The position numbers and the translations under genes were made by a program. The notes under the pieces were generated by a model that saw nothing but the letters and a program-made list of their open reading frames with translations, made no database searches and was not told where the DNA came from. DNA of 64,000 bases from Niallia sp. XMNu-256 (GTDB taxonomy: Bacteria > Bacillota > Bacilli > Bacillales > Cytobacillaceae), in NCBI RefSeq assembly GCF_036670015.1, contig NZ_CP137636.1, positions 536,501 to 600,500 on the forward strand. The letters are read 5' to 3'. Shown piece after piece: positions 23,168 to 31,565 of the stretch; the first letter of the stretch is position 1, and each line of letters opens with the position of its first letter.

Positions 23168-24175
23168 GTGAAAAAATCGATAGAGAACAAAGTAAAATCA
23201 TATTTACAACTTCTTATTAGATTTATAGTTAGTGTTGGTTTAATGGTCTGGCTAGTCACGATGATTGATTGGGATGAGGCCTTTCAAATGATGAAGGAAG
23301 GCTCTCCTTTTTATTTTTTCCTTGCTTTTATGGCGATTCAGATCACTGTTGCAACAAGCATTTGGAAATGGAAAATGCTTATCCAATCCTCTGAAAAAAA
23401 GCTTCGTAATGATCAAGTATCCCCAACTTACTTAGGGAAACTATATTATATTGGTCTATTCTTTAATAACTTTATGCCTGGCAGTGTCGGCGGGGATGTT
23501 GTCAGAATTTATTATTTAGGGAAAAAGACAAGCGTGGCAACAGCTACCACATCGGTGTTATTTGAAAGGATTACAGCTGGATTCGCTCTTGTAGGCATCG
23601 TGTTGATTTCTGCTTTATTTATGGATCAATCAAGACCTTATTTGATTTCACTACTTGTTTTACTTATCATAGCAGTAGTTTTGTATTTAACTTTTAAACT
23701 CTTTATGAAAAAGGCTAATGGAGCTAAAGTCGATCCTTCTTCTACTGGGAAACTAAGTTTATTACTAGGAAAAGGTAAGGAGACTATTGTTGGAATTGGG
23801 GAAACAGCAAAAAATTATCGTAATGAAAATTGGCAATGGTGGGGGATGATTCTTCTGCTATCCTTTCTATTTCAAGTGGGAATGGCGTGGATTAATGATT
23901 TATTATTCCGAAGTTTTGGAATAGAGGTCTCCTTTTTGCACTTACTTGTGATTATCACATTAATTTCAGTAATTACCATGATTCCTGTTTCCTTAAATGG
24001 ACTGGGGGTTCGTGAAGCCAGTTATGTTTTATTTTTCCAAAGTATTGGGGTTCCAGAAGGAATTGCCTTATCTGTTTCATTATTATTTTTCTTTCTTGTT
24101 ACGATTTCAAGTTTAATAGGAGGTTTATTTTGGCTAATGGAAAGGAGGGAAATGAACCATGAAGTTATCGGGTAA
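23168..24175 (+). CDS. flippase-like UPF0104/LPG-synthase transmembrane-domain protein
   Basis: A 335-residue membrane protein with about eight helices, matching the N-terminal flippase-like half of MprF (UPF0104): LWKWKMLIQ-type first loop, YIGLFFNNFMPGSVGGDVVRIYYLG, TTSVLFERITAG, and PVSLNGLGVREASYVLFF near the C-terminus. GTG 23168 is taken as start because AAAAGGTGAG precedes it; the frame extends upstream without a ribosome site. Its 3' end overlaps the selenoprotein gene by 17 bases, so the two are coupled. Such proteins are often found with glycosyltransferases and may move a lipid-linked or amphipathic substrate. Confidence 0.85.
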   Translation: MKKSIENKVKSYLQLLIRFIVSVGLMVWLVTMIDWDEAFQMMKEGSPFYFFLAFMAIQITVATSIWKWKMLIQSSEKKLRNDQVSPTYLGKLYYIGLFFNNFMPGSVGGDVVRIYYLGKKTSVATATTSVLFERITAGFALVGIVLISALFMDQSRPYLISLLVLLIIAVVLYLTFKLFMKKANGAKVDPSSTGKLSLLLGKGKETIVGIGETAKNYRNENWQWWGMILLLSFLFQVGMAWINDLLFRSFGIEVSFLHLLVIITLISVITMIPVSLNGLGVREASYVLFFQSIGVPEGIALSVSLLFFFLVTISSLIGGLFWLMERREMNHEVIG

Positions 24176-24917
24176 TAAAGTAATTGAATCGGTTATGGAA
24201 GTAAAAGCGAAGGGGATGGTTGATTCAATTATAGGAGATATTCCAATTAACCGACTTGAAAAAGAAACGAGTGAAGCTACTATTGCTCTAGTCACAACAG
24301 CTGGTGTTCTTTTAAAAACACAAAATGTTTTTAATGTGGTAGACGGGGATTCTACTGTCCGGTTTATTCCGTCCACTAGTGTAGAAGATGACTTAATGAT
24401 TAGTCATGAGCACTTTGACCGCAGTGATGCAGACCAAGATGTAAACTGTGTTTTTCCGCTTTCAAGACTGAAGGGGTTAGCGGAAGAGGGGATTATTGGT
24501 GGTGTAGCCAATACCCATTATGGATTAATGGGGTATATACCAGATACAGTGCCCTTGATTGAAGAGACTATTCCGAATATCGTTCAACAACTGATCACAG
24601 ATGAAGTCGATGCTGTTATTTTAAATCCTGGCTGATATATCTGTCATCAATCCGTGGGGTTGATTCAATATGCAATTGAAAAGGCGGGAATTCCAGCAAT
24701 TTCAATTACTCATTTAGCTCATTTAACGAGGAAGGTTCGTGTTTCGCGTGCTCTGCAGACTAAATTTCCATTAGGGCGCAGTTATGGAAAAGCTGGTGAA
24801 GTGGACATGCAAAGGCGAATATTACTAGATTGCTTGCGCTATATAAAGGAAATAAAAGAATCTGAAACCATTATCAAACTTCCTTATAAATGGAAAAGAA
24901 GGTTAAGTCTTAGATGA
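24159..24917 (+). CDS. GrdB/PrdB-family selenoprotein with in-frame UGA (Sec159)
   Basis: Reading through one TGA at 24633-24635 gives a continuous 252-residue protein of the glycine/sarcosine/betaine/D-proline reductase selenoprotein B family. Before the TGA: IALVTTAGVLLK, SHEHFDRSDADQDVNCVFPLSRLKG (in two conserved blocks), GGVANTHYGLMGYIPDT, DEVDAVILNPG. After it: YICHQSVGLIQYAIEKAGIPAISI and a normal C-terminal half. The TGA falls in a UxxC redox motif (Sec159-Tyr-Ile-Cys162), where family members carry Sec or Cys. A hairpin 10 nt downstream fits a bacterial SECIS. The start ATG lies within the upstream gene; the stop overlaps the next gene (ATGA). Probably a redox enzyme acting on the transported substrate. 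A conventional gene caller would split it in two. Confidence 0.87.
24646..24664 (+). promoter_or_regulatory. candidate bacterial SECIS element
   Basis: ATCAATCC-GTG-GGGTTGAT folds into an 8-bp stem (one U-G pair) with a GUG loop. It starts 10 nt after the UGA, with the apical loop 18 nt after it. The loop begins with G-U, as needed for SelB binding in known bacterial elements, and the spacing lies in the usual 16-37 nt range. Confidence 0.78.
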
Positions 24918-25165
24918 ACAAATTGATACAAAGGATCGGACAAGCAAAAAGCATTCAACAACAGAAAGCCCGCTCCATGCAGAAGATCCTTTGGCATGTA
25001 AGATGGGTTGTCCTAAGTTTACTAATCATTTTCAATGCTATAGGCTTAATGAACGATCTTCTTGTGCCGTTTTTTCTAGCCATTAATGGAATAGGTTTTA
25101 GCTTCTATTTCCTATTAGGGCAGCTTGAAGGTTATTTTGAATGCAAGTCAAATTGCAGGATATAA
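24914..25165 (+). CDS. small membrane protein of the selenoprotein operon (83 aa)
   Basis: Its ATG overlaps the stop of the selenoprotein gene (ATGA), implying translational coupling. The first 30 residues are basic and amphipathic (MNKLIQRIGQAKSIQQQKAR), followed by two hydrophobic helices (WVVLSLLIIFNAIGL and LVPFFLAINGIGFSFYFLLG) and a short tail with two cysteines (FECKSNC). Not recognised. By position it could anchor or assist the selenoprotein or the transporter. Confidence 0.75.
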   Translation: MNKLIQRIGQAKSIQQQKARSMQKILWHVRWVVLSLLIIFNAIGLMNDLLVPFFLAINGIGFSFYFLLGQLEGYFECKSNCRI

Positions 25166-25207
25166 GATATGTTTATGTCGTTATAAAAGAGAGGATGTTG
25201 AAAAGTT

Positions 25208-26473
25208 TTGATTAAGAAAAAAATATGGTTTGTATTATTGCTGTGCTTTATGCTGATTGCAGCTGGATGTACTTCAAACGAAAATACAAAGGAAAATGAA
25301 AATACGCCAGAACAAAATAAACAAGCAAATGTACTGGATAAGGAATTTGAACAAATCCTCGAAGATGCTAAAGGAAGCACCGTAAGATTCTATGGATATG
25401 GCGGTGGACAAAAAACGAATGAATGGATTGACAAATACCTCACCGAAAATGTTAAGAAAGACTATGATATCAAAGTTGAACGTGTTGGTATGAATATCGA
25501 TGAAATCCTAAACATTATGTTGAATGAAAAGCAACTGAATGTTGAAGAAGGCACTGTTGATGTTGTATGGATTAATGGAGAAAACTTCTTTACGGCTATG
25601 GAAAATGATTTGCTGTTTGGGCCTTTTACGGATAAACTGCCAAATTTCAATAAATATGTTGATAAGGAATCACCTGATGTAAAATATGATTTTGGTTATC
25701 CTGTTAATGGATATGAAGCGCCTTATGGGAAAGCACAATTTGTGATGATTTACGATAGCAATCATATTGACAAAACACCGGTCGATCATAAGGAATTATT
25801 GGAATTTGCAAAAGCGAATCCAGGTAAATTTACTTATCCTGCTCCTCCTGATTTTACAGGGTCTGCTTTTGTGAGAAATATTATTAGTGATATTGTAGGA
25901 TATGAACAGTTCATGGATATGGAAGCAGATGAAGAGGTCGTGAGAGAGGCGATTGCCCCTGCAATTGAGTATTTCAAAGAATTAAAGCCTTATTTGTGGA
26001 AAAAAGGAGTAACTTATCCAGCTGAAACACCTCTACTTAATAACATGTATGCCGATGGTGAGGTTTGGATGACGATGTCCTATAATCCAAATTCAGCCTC
26101 TGGTCAAATTGAAACAGGCGAGTTTCCTGAATCAACAAGAACATTTGTATTTGATAAAGGGACAATTGGAAATACGCATTTCTTAGCCATCCCACATAAT
26201 GCTCCAAATAAAGAAGGGGCGCTTGCTTTGATTAACTATATTTTAAATGTAGAGTCTCAAGCGACTAAATATGACCCAGCAACATGGGGAGATTTACCAG
26301 TCTTAGACCAAGAGAAGCTTAATGAAGAGGAGAAAGAAAGATTGGCCTCTGTTAACTTGGGTGAGGCAACATTACCAGCGGATGTACTTGCTGAGCATCG
26401 AATTCCTGAAATGCCGGCTGATTTAGTACCAATTATTGAAAAAATTTGGATGGAAGAAATACCAGGTGAATAA
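25208..26473 (+). CDS. YnjB-like ABC transporter substrate-binding lipoprotein
   Basis: A 421-residue lipoprotein with lipobox IAAGC (Cys21), starting at TTG. It resembles E. coli YnjB, an extracellular solute-binding family 1/6 protein: VRFYGYGGGQKTNEWIDKYL, a DIKVERVGMNIDE segment, TVDVVWINGENFFTAM, LLFGPFTDKLPNF, then NGYEAPYGKAQFVMIYD. The ligand of YnjBCD systems is not established. Gene order binding protein - permease - permease - ATPase with short overlaps shows a complete importer. The ribosome site (AGAGAGG) is farther than usual from the TTG, so the exact start is slightly uncertain. Confidence 0.87.
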   Translation: MIKKKIWFVLLLCFMLIAAGCTSNENTKENENTPEQNKQANVLDKEFEQILEDAKGSTVRFYGYGGGQKTNEWIDKYLTENVKKDYDIKVERVGMNIDEILNIMLNEKQLNVEEGTVDVVWINGENFFTAMENDLLFGPFTDKLPNFNKYVDKESPDVKYDFGYPVNGYEAPYGKAQFVMIYDSNHIDKTPVDHKELLEFAKANPGKFTYPAPPDFTGSAFVRNIISDIVGYEQFMDMEADEEVVREAIAPAIEYFKELKPYLWKKGVTYPAETPLLNNMYADGEVWMTMSYNPNSASGQIETGEFPESTRTFVFDKGTIGNTHFLAIPHNAPNKEGALALINYILNVESQATKYDPATWGDLPVLDQEKLNEEEKERLASVNLGEATLPADVLAEHRIPEMPADLVPIIEKIWMEEIPGE

Positions 26474-27338
26474 TTTTAGAGAATCGGTAAAACCATATCT
26501 ATTGCTGTCTCCAATGCTTTTGATTCTAATTGGGATTTTCGTTACTGGCATTCTAATGGGGCTTCTTCAGAGTTTTGGATATTTCAAAGAGGTAGGGTTA
26601 ACTGAGTTTACACTGAAATACTACAAAGAGGTTTTAATGGATTCAAACTTCCTATCATCTTTGAAATTCAGCCTGTATACATCAGCCGTTTCATCTATTA
26701 TAGCAGTGGTTTTAGGGGTGTTACTCTCATATACCATCCTTCAAATTAAAGGAAATAAGGAAACAGTAGAATTAGTTTATAGAATACCCATTGCAGTGCC
26801 GCATATTGTTGCAGCGCTGCTAGTCTATAATATTGTTTCCCAAACAGGGATTCTACCTAGAATTTTGTTTGAAACTGGCTTGATCAAGGATCAAGACCAG
26901 TTTCCCTCTTTGCTATATGAACCAAACGGTGTTGGCATCATTGTAGCTTATATTTGGAAGGAAATACCTTTTGTAGCACTAACCACTTACACGGTTCTTA
27001 GCAATGTCTCTAAGAAGTTATCCGATGTAGCTTATAACCTTGGAGCCAACAAAAAGCAAGTATTTTTTTATGTATTACTGCCGCTTATCATGCCTTCTGT
27101 ATTGTCCTCATTTATTATTATATTTGCCTTTTCTTTCGGAGCATATGAGTTGCCGCTCTTGCTAGGACCGACGCAGCCTAAGGCCTTACCAGTGCAAGCG
27201 TTTATTGAATATAGCAACCCTGTTCTACAAAACAGGCCTTATGCCATGGTGTATAATATGCTGATTACTCTGATTGCGGTTATCCTAACATGGCTCTACT
27301 ATAAAGCTTTTGAAAAGGTATTTAAATACACAAGGTGA
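26466..27338 (+). CDS. ABC transporter permease 1 (YnjC-like)
   Basis: A 290-residue inner-membrane permease with six helices and the BPD_transp_1 EAA loop (AYNLGANKKQVFFYVLLPLI, near residue 200) that docks the ATPase. GTG 26466 overlaps the end of the binding-protein gene by 8 bases; an earlier TTG at 26436 lacks a ribosome site. E. coli YnjC is one fused protein covering both permease halves, whereas here the halves are separate genes. Conserved residues: RIPIAVPHIVAALLVYN and FGAYELPLLLGP. Confidence 0.88.
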   Translation: MNNFRESVKPYLLLSPMLLILIGIFVTGILMGLLQSFGYFKEVGLTEFTLKYYKEVLMDSNFLSSLKFSLYTSAVSSIIAVVLGVLLSYTILQIKGNKETVELVYRIPIAVPHIVAALLVYNIVSQTGILPRILFETGLIKDQDQFPSLLYEPNGVGIIVAYIWKEIPFVALTTYTVLSNVSKKLSDVAYNLGANKKQVFFYVLLPLIMPSVLSSFIIIFAFSFGAYELPLLLGPTQPKALPVQAFIEYSNPVLQNRPYAMVYNMLITLIAVILTWLYYKAFEKVFKYTR

Positions 27339-28159
27339 TGAAAATGGAGAATAAAACAAAATTACGTTATAAATGGATATTAGGCATTTTTCTTAGCTTT
27401 ATATTATTACCACTAGTGGTTATCGTGATATGGAGTTTTTCTAGGAATTGGCCATGGCCTCAAATATTTCCTTCCAGTTTTGGTTTACGCGGCTGGGAGT
27501 ATTTTTTTGATCCATCATCAAAAAGCATCGAAATTTTATTATTTAGTCTAGGATTATCATTTATTGTCACGCTGGTGGCCTTGGCTATAACCATACCTGC
27601 TGCTAAGGCACTCGCCTTGTATCAATTTAGAGGGAAAAAGTTCATTGAAATTTTAACCTTCGCTCCCATTATTGTCCCTACCGTTGCAGTAGCTATGGGA
27701 ATCCATGTCCAGTTTATTAAAATGGGATTGGCTAATACGTTTACAGGAGTGGTATTGATTCACCTTATCCCCTGTATCCCCTATACAGTAAGGATTCTTA
27801 AATCAGTTTTTGAACTAGTAGGAGATAGAATGGAGATGCAGGCTAGAGTGCTAGGAGCCGGGAAGATTCAGACACTGATTTATGTAACTCTGCCTATGAT
27901 ACTACCAGGAATTATCTCCGCTGGAAGCATGGCTTTCATTGTCTCCTACAGCCAGTATTTCTTAACATTTTTGATCGGCGGTGGGAAAATTATTACTTTT
28001 TCCATGCTTATGTTTCCGTTTGTCCAAAGCGGAGACAGGATGGTTGGATCTGTATACAGCGTCGTGTTCATCCTGACTACTTTCATATTCTTAATGATTA
28101 TTGAAAAACTCATGAGACGATACTATAGAGGGAAACTTGGGGAATTTCATTATGTCTAA
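27335..28159 (+). CDS. ABC transporter permease 2 (YnjC C-half-like)
   Basis: A 274-residue permease with six helices, overlapping permease 1 by 4 bases. The EAA motif lies at about residue 170 (ARVLGAGKIQTLIYVTLPMI). Other landmarks are FAPIIVPTVAVAMGIHVQF and SYSQYFLTFLIGGGKIITFSM, typical of the second subunit of PotABCD/YnjBCD-like importers. It ends inside the ATPase gene start (8-base overlap). It probably forms a heterodimer with permease 1. Confidence 0.88.
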   Translation: MMKMENKTKLRYKWILGIFLSFILLPLVVIVIWSFSRNWPWPQIFPSSFGLRGWEYFFDPSSKSIEILLFSLGLSFIVTLVALAITIPAAKALALYQFRGKKFIEILTFAPIIVPTVAVAMGIHVQFIKMGLANTFTGVVLIHLIPCIPYTVRILKSVFELVGDRMEMQARVLGAGKIQTLIYVTLPMILPGIISAGSMAFIVSYSQYFLTFLIGGGKIITFSMLMFPFVQSGDRMVGSVYSVVFILTTFIFLMIIEKLMRRYYRGKLGEFHYV

Positions 28160-29174
28160 AATAACGTTAAAAAGTTTAAAGAAATCTTTTGGTAAAGGTA
28201 AGGTATTGGACAATATTGACTTTGAAGTGGATGAGGGAAAGGTCGTTTCTTTGCTTGGTCCATCGGGATGCGGAAAAACAACGACTTTGAAGTTGATTGC
28301 TGGACTACTTCAGCCTGATGAGGGGACTATTTTCTTAGGTGATCAAAACATTACGAAGTTGCCTCCAGAAAAAAGAGGGACGGTCATTGTTTTCCAGGAT
28401 CATCTTCTTTTCCCGCATTTAAATGTAGAGCAAAACATTGGGTTTGGTCTCAAGATGGCAAAGCATCCAAAGCAGAGAATTAGTGAACGGGTGGAGGAGA
28501 TGCTCGACCTAGTAAAACTAAAAGGAACGAATCGCAAATACCCTCATCAACTTTCAGGAGGGCAACAACAAAGAATTGCATTAGCCCGTGCATTGGCGGT
28601 TCGCCCGAAAGTACTATTGCTCGATGAGCCATTTTCGAATCTCGATCCAAATCTTAGACAAGAGATTAGAGAACTAACCTTCGAGATACAAAGGAATTTG
28701 CAAATGACTACCATCCTAGTTACGCATGATAAGGAAGAAGCTCTAATGTCTTCGGATAAAATTGCCTTTATGCAAGGTGGCCAAATTAAGCAGTTTGGGA
28801 CTCCTGAAGAACTGTATCAACAGCCTAACTCTATAGAAGTTGCCCATTTCCTTGGGGAAAAGAATTTTATTCAAGGTAGGATTCAGAATGGAAGATTCGA
28901 ATCTGATATGATAATGATACAGACGGCAAGTAGTGATACTGATCATGCTAGGTTAATGATAAAGCCCGAAGATATCGAGATCTTTCCTGTTGGAACAAAG
29001 GATCTAGAAGGAAAGATTGTATCGAGAAAATATGCCGGTGAAAGAGTTTATTATACAGTTGTTGTTTCGGAAATGGAGCTTAAGGTTATCTCCCAATCTG
29101 CTAACCTTTATAACATTGGCGATCAAGTGTCACTTGAAGTGAATATAAATGATCTAGTTATTTTTGAAGAATAA
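28152..29174 (+). CDS. ABC transporter ATP-binding protein (YnjD-like)
   Basis: A 340-residue cytoplasmic ATPase. Walker A LLGPSGCGKTT (residues about 35-45), Q-loop VFQDHLLFPH, signature LSGGQQQRIALARAL, Walker B VLLLDEPFSNLDP and H-loop VTHDKEEAL are all intact. A C-terminal TOBE-like domain (about 235-340) is present, as in PotA-type ATPases, and may sense ligand; E. coli YnjD lacks much of this extension. ATG 28152 is chosen, with GGGGAATTTC upstream. It completes the importer. Confidence 0.9.
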   Translation: MSKITLKSLKKSFGKGKVLDNIDFEVDEGKVVSLLGPSGCGKTTTLKLIAGLLQPDEGTIFLGDQNITKLPPEKRGTVIVFQDHLLFPHLNVEQNIGFGLKMAKHPKQRISERVEEMLDLVKLKGTNRKYPHQLSGGQQQRIALARALAVRPKVLLLDEPFSNLDPNLRQEIRELTFEIQRNLQMTTILVTHDKEEALMSSDKIAFMQGGQIKQFGTPEELYQQPNSIEVAHFLGEKNFIQGRIQNGRFESDMIMIQTASSDTDHARLMIKPEDIEIFPVGTKDLEGKIVSRKYAGERVYYTVVVSEMELKVISQSANLYNIGDQVSLEVNINDLVIFEE

Positions 29175-29191
29175 TTGAAGGAAGAGAAGCT

Positions 29192-29866
29192 ATGATAACG
29201 ATTATTATCCCAGTACTCAATGAAGAGAAAACAATCGGAAAGTGTTTAGAAAACATCATCGAGCTTCCTGGACAAAAAGAATTAATCGTTGTCGATGGGG
29301 GTAGCCTCGATCATACGGTTGAAATAGCGAGTCGCTATGCAAAGGTAATTAGTAGTCCAAAAGGAAGAGCTAAGCAGATGAATAGTGGCGCAAAGGCTGC
29401 AAAGGGAGACATTCTTTGGTTTGTTCATTCTGATTCAAAGCTACATCAGAACAGTATTTCTGAGATAGAAAATACGATAGCCCAAAAATATATCGGGGGT
29501 TGTTTCAAGCTTTATTTCTATGATTTTGATACAAGATTTATGAGATTTGTAGCAACCACCTCTAATCTAAGGGCAAAATATTTAAAATTAATTTTTGGGG
29601 ACCAAGGGATTTTCATGAGTAGAGACACCTTTGAAAAGTTGAGGGGCTTTCAGGATATGGAGCTAATGGAGGATTGGGACTTTTCCCGAAGAATCCATCG
29701 GCTTGGAATGATGAGAATGATTAATAAAAAAATTGGAACCTCGGCTAGACGATTTCAAAGGGACGGGCAGCTAAAAACCCTGCTCAAGATGCATAAAATC
29801 AAAGTCCTTTACTTATTAGGAACACCATCGGAAAAATTAAATAAGATCTATAGAGAAGTGAGATAA
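29192..29866 (+). CDS. TIGR04283-type family 2 glycosyltransferase
   Basis: A 224-residue soluble GT2-like enzyme: ITIIIPVLNEEKTIG, ELIVVDGGSLDHTVEIA, SSPKGRAKQMNSGAKAAKGD, LWFVHSDSKL (DxD), FGDQGIFMSRDTFEKLRGF and LMEDWDFSRR. This matches the small transferases placed by TIGRFAMs in arsenosugar biosynthesis neighbourhoods, nearly always paired with a TIGR04282 protein, as here. The actual acceptor is unproven even in that family. ATG follows GGAAGAG. It is 17 bases after the ATPase gene and overlaps the next gene by one base, so it belongs to the operon. Confidence 0.87.
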   Translation: MITIIIPVLNEEKTIGKCLENIIELPGQKELIVVDGGSLDHTVEIASRYAKVISSPKGRAKQMNSGAKAAKGDILWFVHSDSKLHQNSISEIENTIAQKYIGGCFKLYFYDFDTRFMRFVATTSNLRAKYLKLIFGDQGIFMSRDTFEKLRGFQDMELMEDWDFSRRIHRLGMMRMINKKIGTSARRFQRDGQLKTLLKMHKIKVLYLLGTPSEKLNKIYREVR

Positions 29867-30552
29867 TGAATGCTTTAATACTAATGACGAGAATTCCAAT
29901 ACCGGGAAAAACAAAAACAAGGTTAATGGATCTGCTCACTGGCAGTGAGTGTGCACAATTACATATGGCTTTTTTGAAAGATCTTTTCGCTACTTTTGAG
30001 GATTTAAAAGATATTGATCTATTTATGACCTACACGCCTGAAGATTCATTTTTCATTATTGAAAATATGATTCCGGATTCAATGAAGCACTTTCCTCAAC
30101 AGGGGGAGGATTTGGGTGAAAAGATGTTTAATGCGATCAATCAAGTTTTTCAAAAAGGGTATAAAAAGGTTATATTAATTGGTTCAGACATCCCAGATTT
30201 GTCAGCAGAGGATATCCAGACTTCCTTCAAAGTATTGGAAGAGTGCGATTTAGTACTAGGACCAACATATGATGGAGGGTATTACTTGGTTGGCATGAAG
30301 GCATCTAATGAAAAGATCTTTCATATCCCTAAAAAGTGGGGCGGAAAATCCGTATTGGAATCAACCATTGAGATTGGGAATGAGCAGGATTTATCCATTG
30401 GGCTGAGCCAGAAATATCGGGATATTGATACAAAAGAGGACTTATTCGAATTTGAGAGGAAAAATAACCATTCAAAAGCCTCTAATACGATGAAATGGAT
30501 TCTGGATTGGAGAAGGAAGGATGCTAAAAGATCATTTACTAGAACAAATTAA
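29866..30552 (+). CDS. TIGR04282/DUF2064 nucleotidyl- or glycosyl-transferase-like protein
   Basis: A 228-residue GT-A-fold protein. ALILMTRIPIPGKTKTRLMDLL is the nucleotide-binding N-terminus (PxPGxxKTRL), followed by GEDLGEKMFNA, VILIGSDIPDLSAEDI and DLVLGPTYDGGYYLVGM. This is the DUF2064 family, paired with TIGR04283 in putative arsenosugar clusters and also related to FbiD-type guanylyltransferases. It may activate a sugar or phospho-compound. Its start overlaps the previous stop (ATAATG) and its 3' end overlaps the kinase gene by 32 bases. The last about 25 residues are basic and poorly conserved. Confidence 0.87.
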   Translation: MNALILMTRIPIPGKTKTRLMDLLTGSECAQLHMAFLKDLFATFEDLKDIDLFMTYTPEDSFFIIENMIPDSMKHFPQQGEDLGEKMFNAINQVFQKGYKKVILIGSDIPDLSAEDIQTSFKVLEECDLVLGPTYDGGYYLVGMKASNEKIFHIPKKWGGKSVLESTIEIGNEQDLSIGLSQKYRDIDTKEDLFEFERKNNHSKASNTMKWILDWRRKDAKRSFTRTN

Positions 30553-31531
30553 AGAATACATTAATAATAATCAGAGTTTGAGCCATTTAAACTTAAATAA
30601 TCATACGAGAGTTAGTTTTCTCGCTCAAGGCGAATATAACATTAACTTTGTTTTGGATTCTAATCTAAATAAATATGTGTTTAGAGTAAACACTGGAAGC
30701 CAAATGGAAAATGAAAACCAAGTTAGATATGAATATGATTCTATAAAATATTTGGAACCGTCTGGTGTTACTCCTAAGGTGTTTTTTCTTGATGATTCGT
30801 TAGCCTTTTTTCAATATGGCATTTTGATTATGGAATTTCTTGAAGGGAAGCCGCTCCACTACGAAAAGGATTTGACGAAAGCTGCAGCAATCTTTTCGAA
30901 TATACATTCGTTAAATGTGAAGAAGAATTCCACTCATTTTAAAGTGGAGGACTATATTTTTAGTGATCGGATCAAAGAAGGAGAAAGACTTCTTGCCAGT
31001 ATTTGGGAAAGTCCACATGTCAGCAAAGAGATCAAAAGCTTTTTTGACCAATTTTTAGATTGGACCAAAGTCAATCGAAGCAAGGAGCAATATTTTATTG
31101 ATGATCCTTGGCACGTCATCAATAATACAGAGGTGAATTCTCATAATTTTATTATAGGGGAGGATACATCTTTTTTGATTGATTGGGAAAAGCCAGTCAT
31201 TTCGGACCCAGCCCAGGACTTAACACAATTTATGGCTCCGACCACTACCCTGTGGAAAACAAATTATCTTCTCAGTAAAGAGGAAAAGGAACTTTTCTTT
31301 TCAACCTATATTGAAGGTTTAAATGGTCAAGATAAGAACATTCGTGAGAGAGTTCAGCTATATACTCCTTACCTATATTTAAGGGCTCTCGCGTGGTGTG
31401 TCCACGCTTATGTGGAATACCATAATCCAAATAAAGAAATAAAAAACATCGATACCTTTGAAAAAATTAAAACATTTTTGGATCTAGATTTTATGAGGAA
31501 ATTATGCGGCCCTTTTTGGCATTCGTCTTAG
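30521..31531 (+). CDS. APH-fold phosphotransferase with altered catalytic loop
   Basis: A 336-residue protein kinase-like/aminoglycoside phosphotransferase-family protein. The N-lobe has FLAQGEYNINFVLD (Gly loop) and YVFRVN (ATP-binding region), with ILIMEFLEGKPL as the hinge. The metal-binding motif FLIDWEKPVISDPAQDL is intact, but the catalytic loop that is normally HxDxxxxN reads NNTEVNSHNF, with Glu in place of Asp and Asn in place of His. It may be a divergent but active small-molecule kinase, as the Asn and DW are kept. ATG follows AGAAGGAAGG and overlaps the upstream gene. It is the last gene of the cluster, ending at a strong terminator. Confidence 0.83.
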   Translation: MLKDHLLEQIKEYINNNQSLSHLNLNNHTRVSFLAQGEYNINFVLDSNLNKYVFRVNTGSQMENENQVRYEYDSIKYLEPSGVTPKVFFLDDSLAFFQYGILIMEFLEGKPLHYEKDLTKAAAIFSNIHSLNVKKNSTHFKVEDYIFSDRIKEGERLLASIWESPHVSKEIKSFFDQFLDWTKVNRSKEQYFIDDPWHVINNTEVNSHNFIIGEDTSFLIDWEKPVISDPAQDLTQFMAPTTTLWKTNYLLSKEEKELFFSTYIEGLNGQDKNIRERVQLYTPYLYLRALAWCVHAYVEYHNPNKEIKNIDTFEKIKTFLDLDFMRKLCGPFWHSS

Positions 31532-31565
31532 TTGACGGATGTCGGAAAAAGGGCTGTTATTTTTA
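31509..31565. terminator. terminator closing the selenoprotein cluster
   Basis: Long imperfect hairpin GCCCTTTTTGGC..TTCGTC / GACGGATGTC..GGAAAAAGGGC overlapping the last codons of the kinase gene, followed by TTATTTTT. It is convergent with the nucleoside hydrolase gene. Confidence 0.85.

Noticed and set aside
23081-31531. A true arsenosugar biosynthesis cluster
   Set aside because: Only the TIGR04282/TIGR04283 pair is present; there is no ArsM methyltransferase, no radical SAM ArsS, and no other ars gene in the window.
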